The translations under genes were made by a program, and so were the position numbers. A stretch of 6,518 nt of DNA from Clostridiaceae bacterium (GTDB lineage Bacteria; Bacillota; Clostridia; UMGS1883; JAAYMJ01), in assembly GCA_012521455.1 (NCBI GenBank), contig JAAYMJ010000026.1:1-6518 (forward strand). The letters are read 5' to 3'. This document shows positions 6,393 to 6,518 of the stretch, one piece after another. The notes under the pieces are model-generated. The model saw only the letters and a program-made list of their open reading frames with translations. It did not search any database and was not told where the DNA came from. Numbering within the stretch: position 1 is the first letter of the stretch; each line of letters begins with the position of its first letter.

Positions 6393-6518
6393 ATGCAAAA
6401 CGAAGAAGTTTTGATAAAAGGGCGAAAAAGCGGCTTTGAGCTGATTTTAAACCCCAAAGCCCCGTTTGAATCAATTTTATCCAGCATTGAAGAAAAACTG
6501 TCAGCGCCAATATTCAAA
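6393..6518 (+). CDS. minC: Septum site-determining protein MinC, N-terminal 42 codons (3' end outside window)
   Basis: MinC blocks FtsZ ring assembly away from midcell; MinD recruits it to the membrane. Only the beginning of its N-terminal (FtsZ-inhibiting) domain is visible: EVLIKGRKSGFELILN (5-20) followed by an amphipathic helix, FESILSSIEEKL (25-36), which matches the usual opening strand-helix pattern V.IKG..G..L.L.....F..L...L..KL. The position just after mreD and PBP2 is the common clostridial place for minC, with minD and often minE expected next. AAAGGA (6375-6380) precedes the ATG at 6393 by a rather long 12 nt. An in-frame ATG at 6381 would add MIFL but leaves no room for a spacer. 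Assignment rests on a short piece of protein plus context. Confidence 0.85.
   Translation, partial: MQNEEVLIKGRKSGFELILNPKAPFESILSSIEEKLSAPIFK

Noticed and set aside
6326..6517. Minus-strand frame over the minC promoter and start
   Set aside because: The + strand shows a MinC N-terminus with promoter and ribosome site; the reverse translation resembles nothing.
1..6518. CRISPR array, tRNA or rRNA gene, riboswitch, insertion sequence, phage or toxin-antitoxin genes
   Set aside because: No regular repeats, RNA-gene signatures, transposase or terminal inverted repeats are seen; intergenic gaps are all under 80 nt and the coding sequence is ordinary core genome.

Overview
The window is a chromosomal core locus from a low- to mid-GC Gram-positive bacterium, most likely an uncultured or gut-type member of the Clostridia. 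The evidence is the gene order (maf, mreB, mreC, mreD, a class B penicillin-binding protein, minC), purine-rich Shine-Dalgarno sites, use of TTG and GTG starts, and the large clostridial-type PBP2. Nothing in it looks mobile or horizontally acquired. Genus cannot be read from this sequence.

Layout: all genes are on the + strand. The left edge holds the 3' end of a U32-family peptidase-like gene, ending at 727. A 70-nt gap carries a convincing vegetative promoter (TTGAAA, 17 bp, TAAAAT with an extended TG). It is followed by six closely spaced genes: dut (dUTPase), maf (Maf/YhdE-type nucleotide pyrophosphatase), mreB, mreC, mreD and a PBP2-type transpeptidase (mrdA/pbpA). Gaps between them run from 23 nt down to a 1-nt overlap, so a single operon is likely. 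A second, near-consensus promoter (TTGACA, 17 bp, TATTAT) begins three bases after the PBP2 stop and drives the last gene, minC, of which only the first 42 codons are in the window.

How the genes work together: MreB filaments, MreC, MreD and PBP2 form the core of the elongasome, the machine that inserts side-wall peptidoglycan in rods. The SEDS partner RodA is not in the window. MinC is the Z-ring inhibitor that places the division septum. Dut and Maf remove dUTP and non-canonical or excess pyrimidine nucleotides; maf is also a classical neighbour of mreB and has been tied to septation in Bacillus. The locus therefore joins nucleotide-pool cleaning, elongation and septum placement.

I did not find a new biological system here. 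The points worth a second look are regulatory: the promoter isolating minC from the mre operon, the very short leader predicted for dut, repeats over the dut promoter, and dut in the place where radC often sits.
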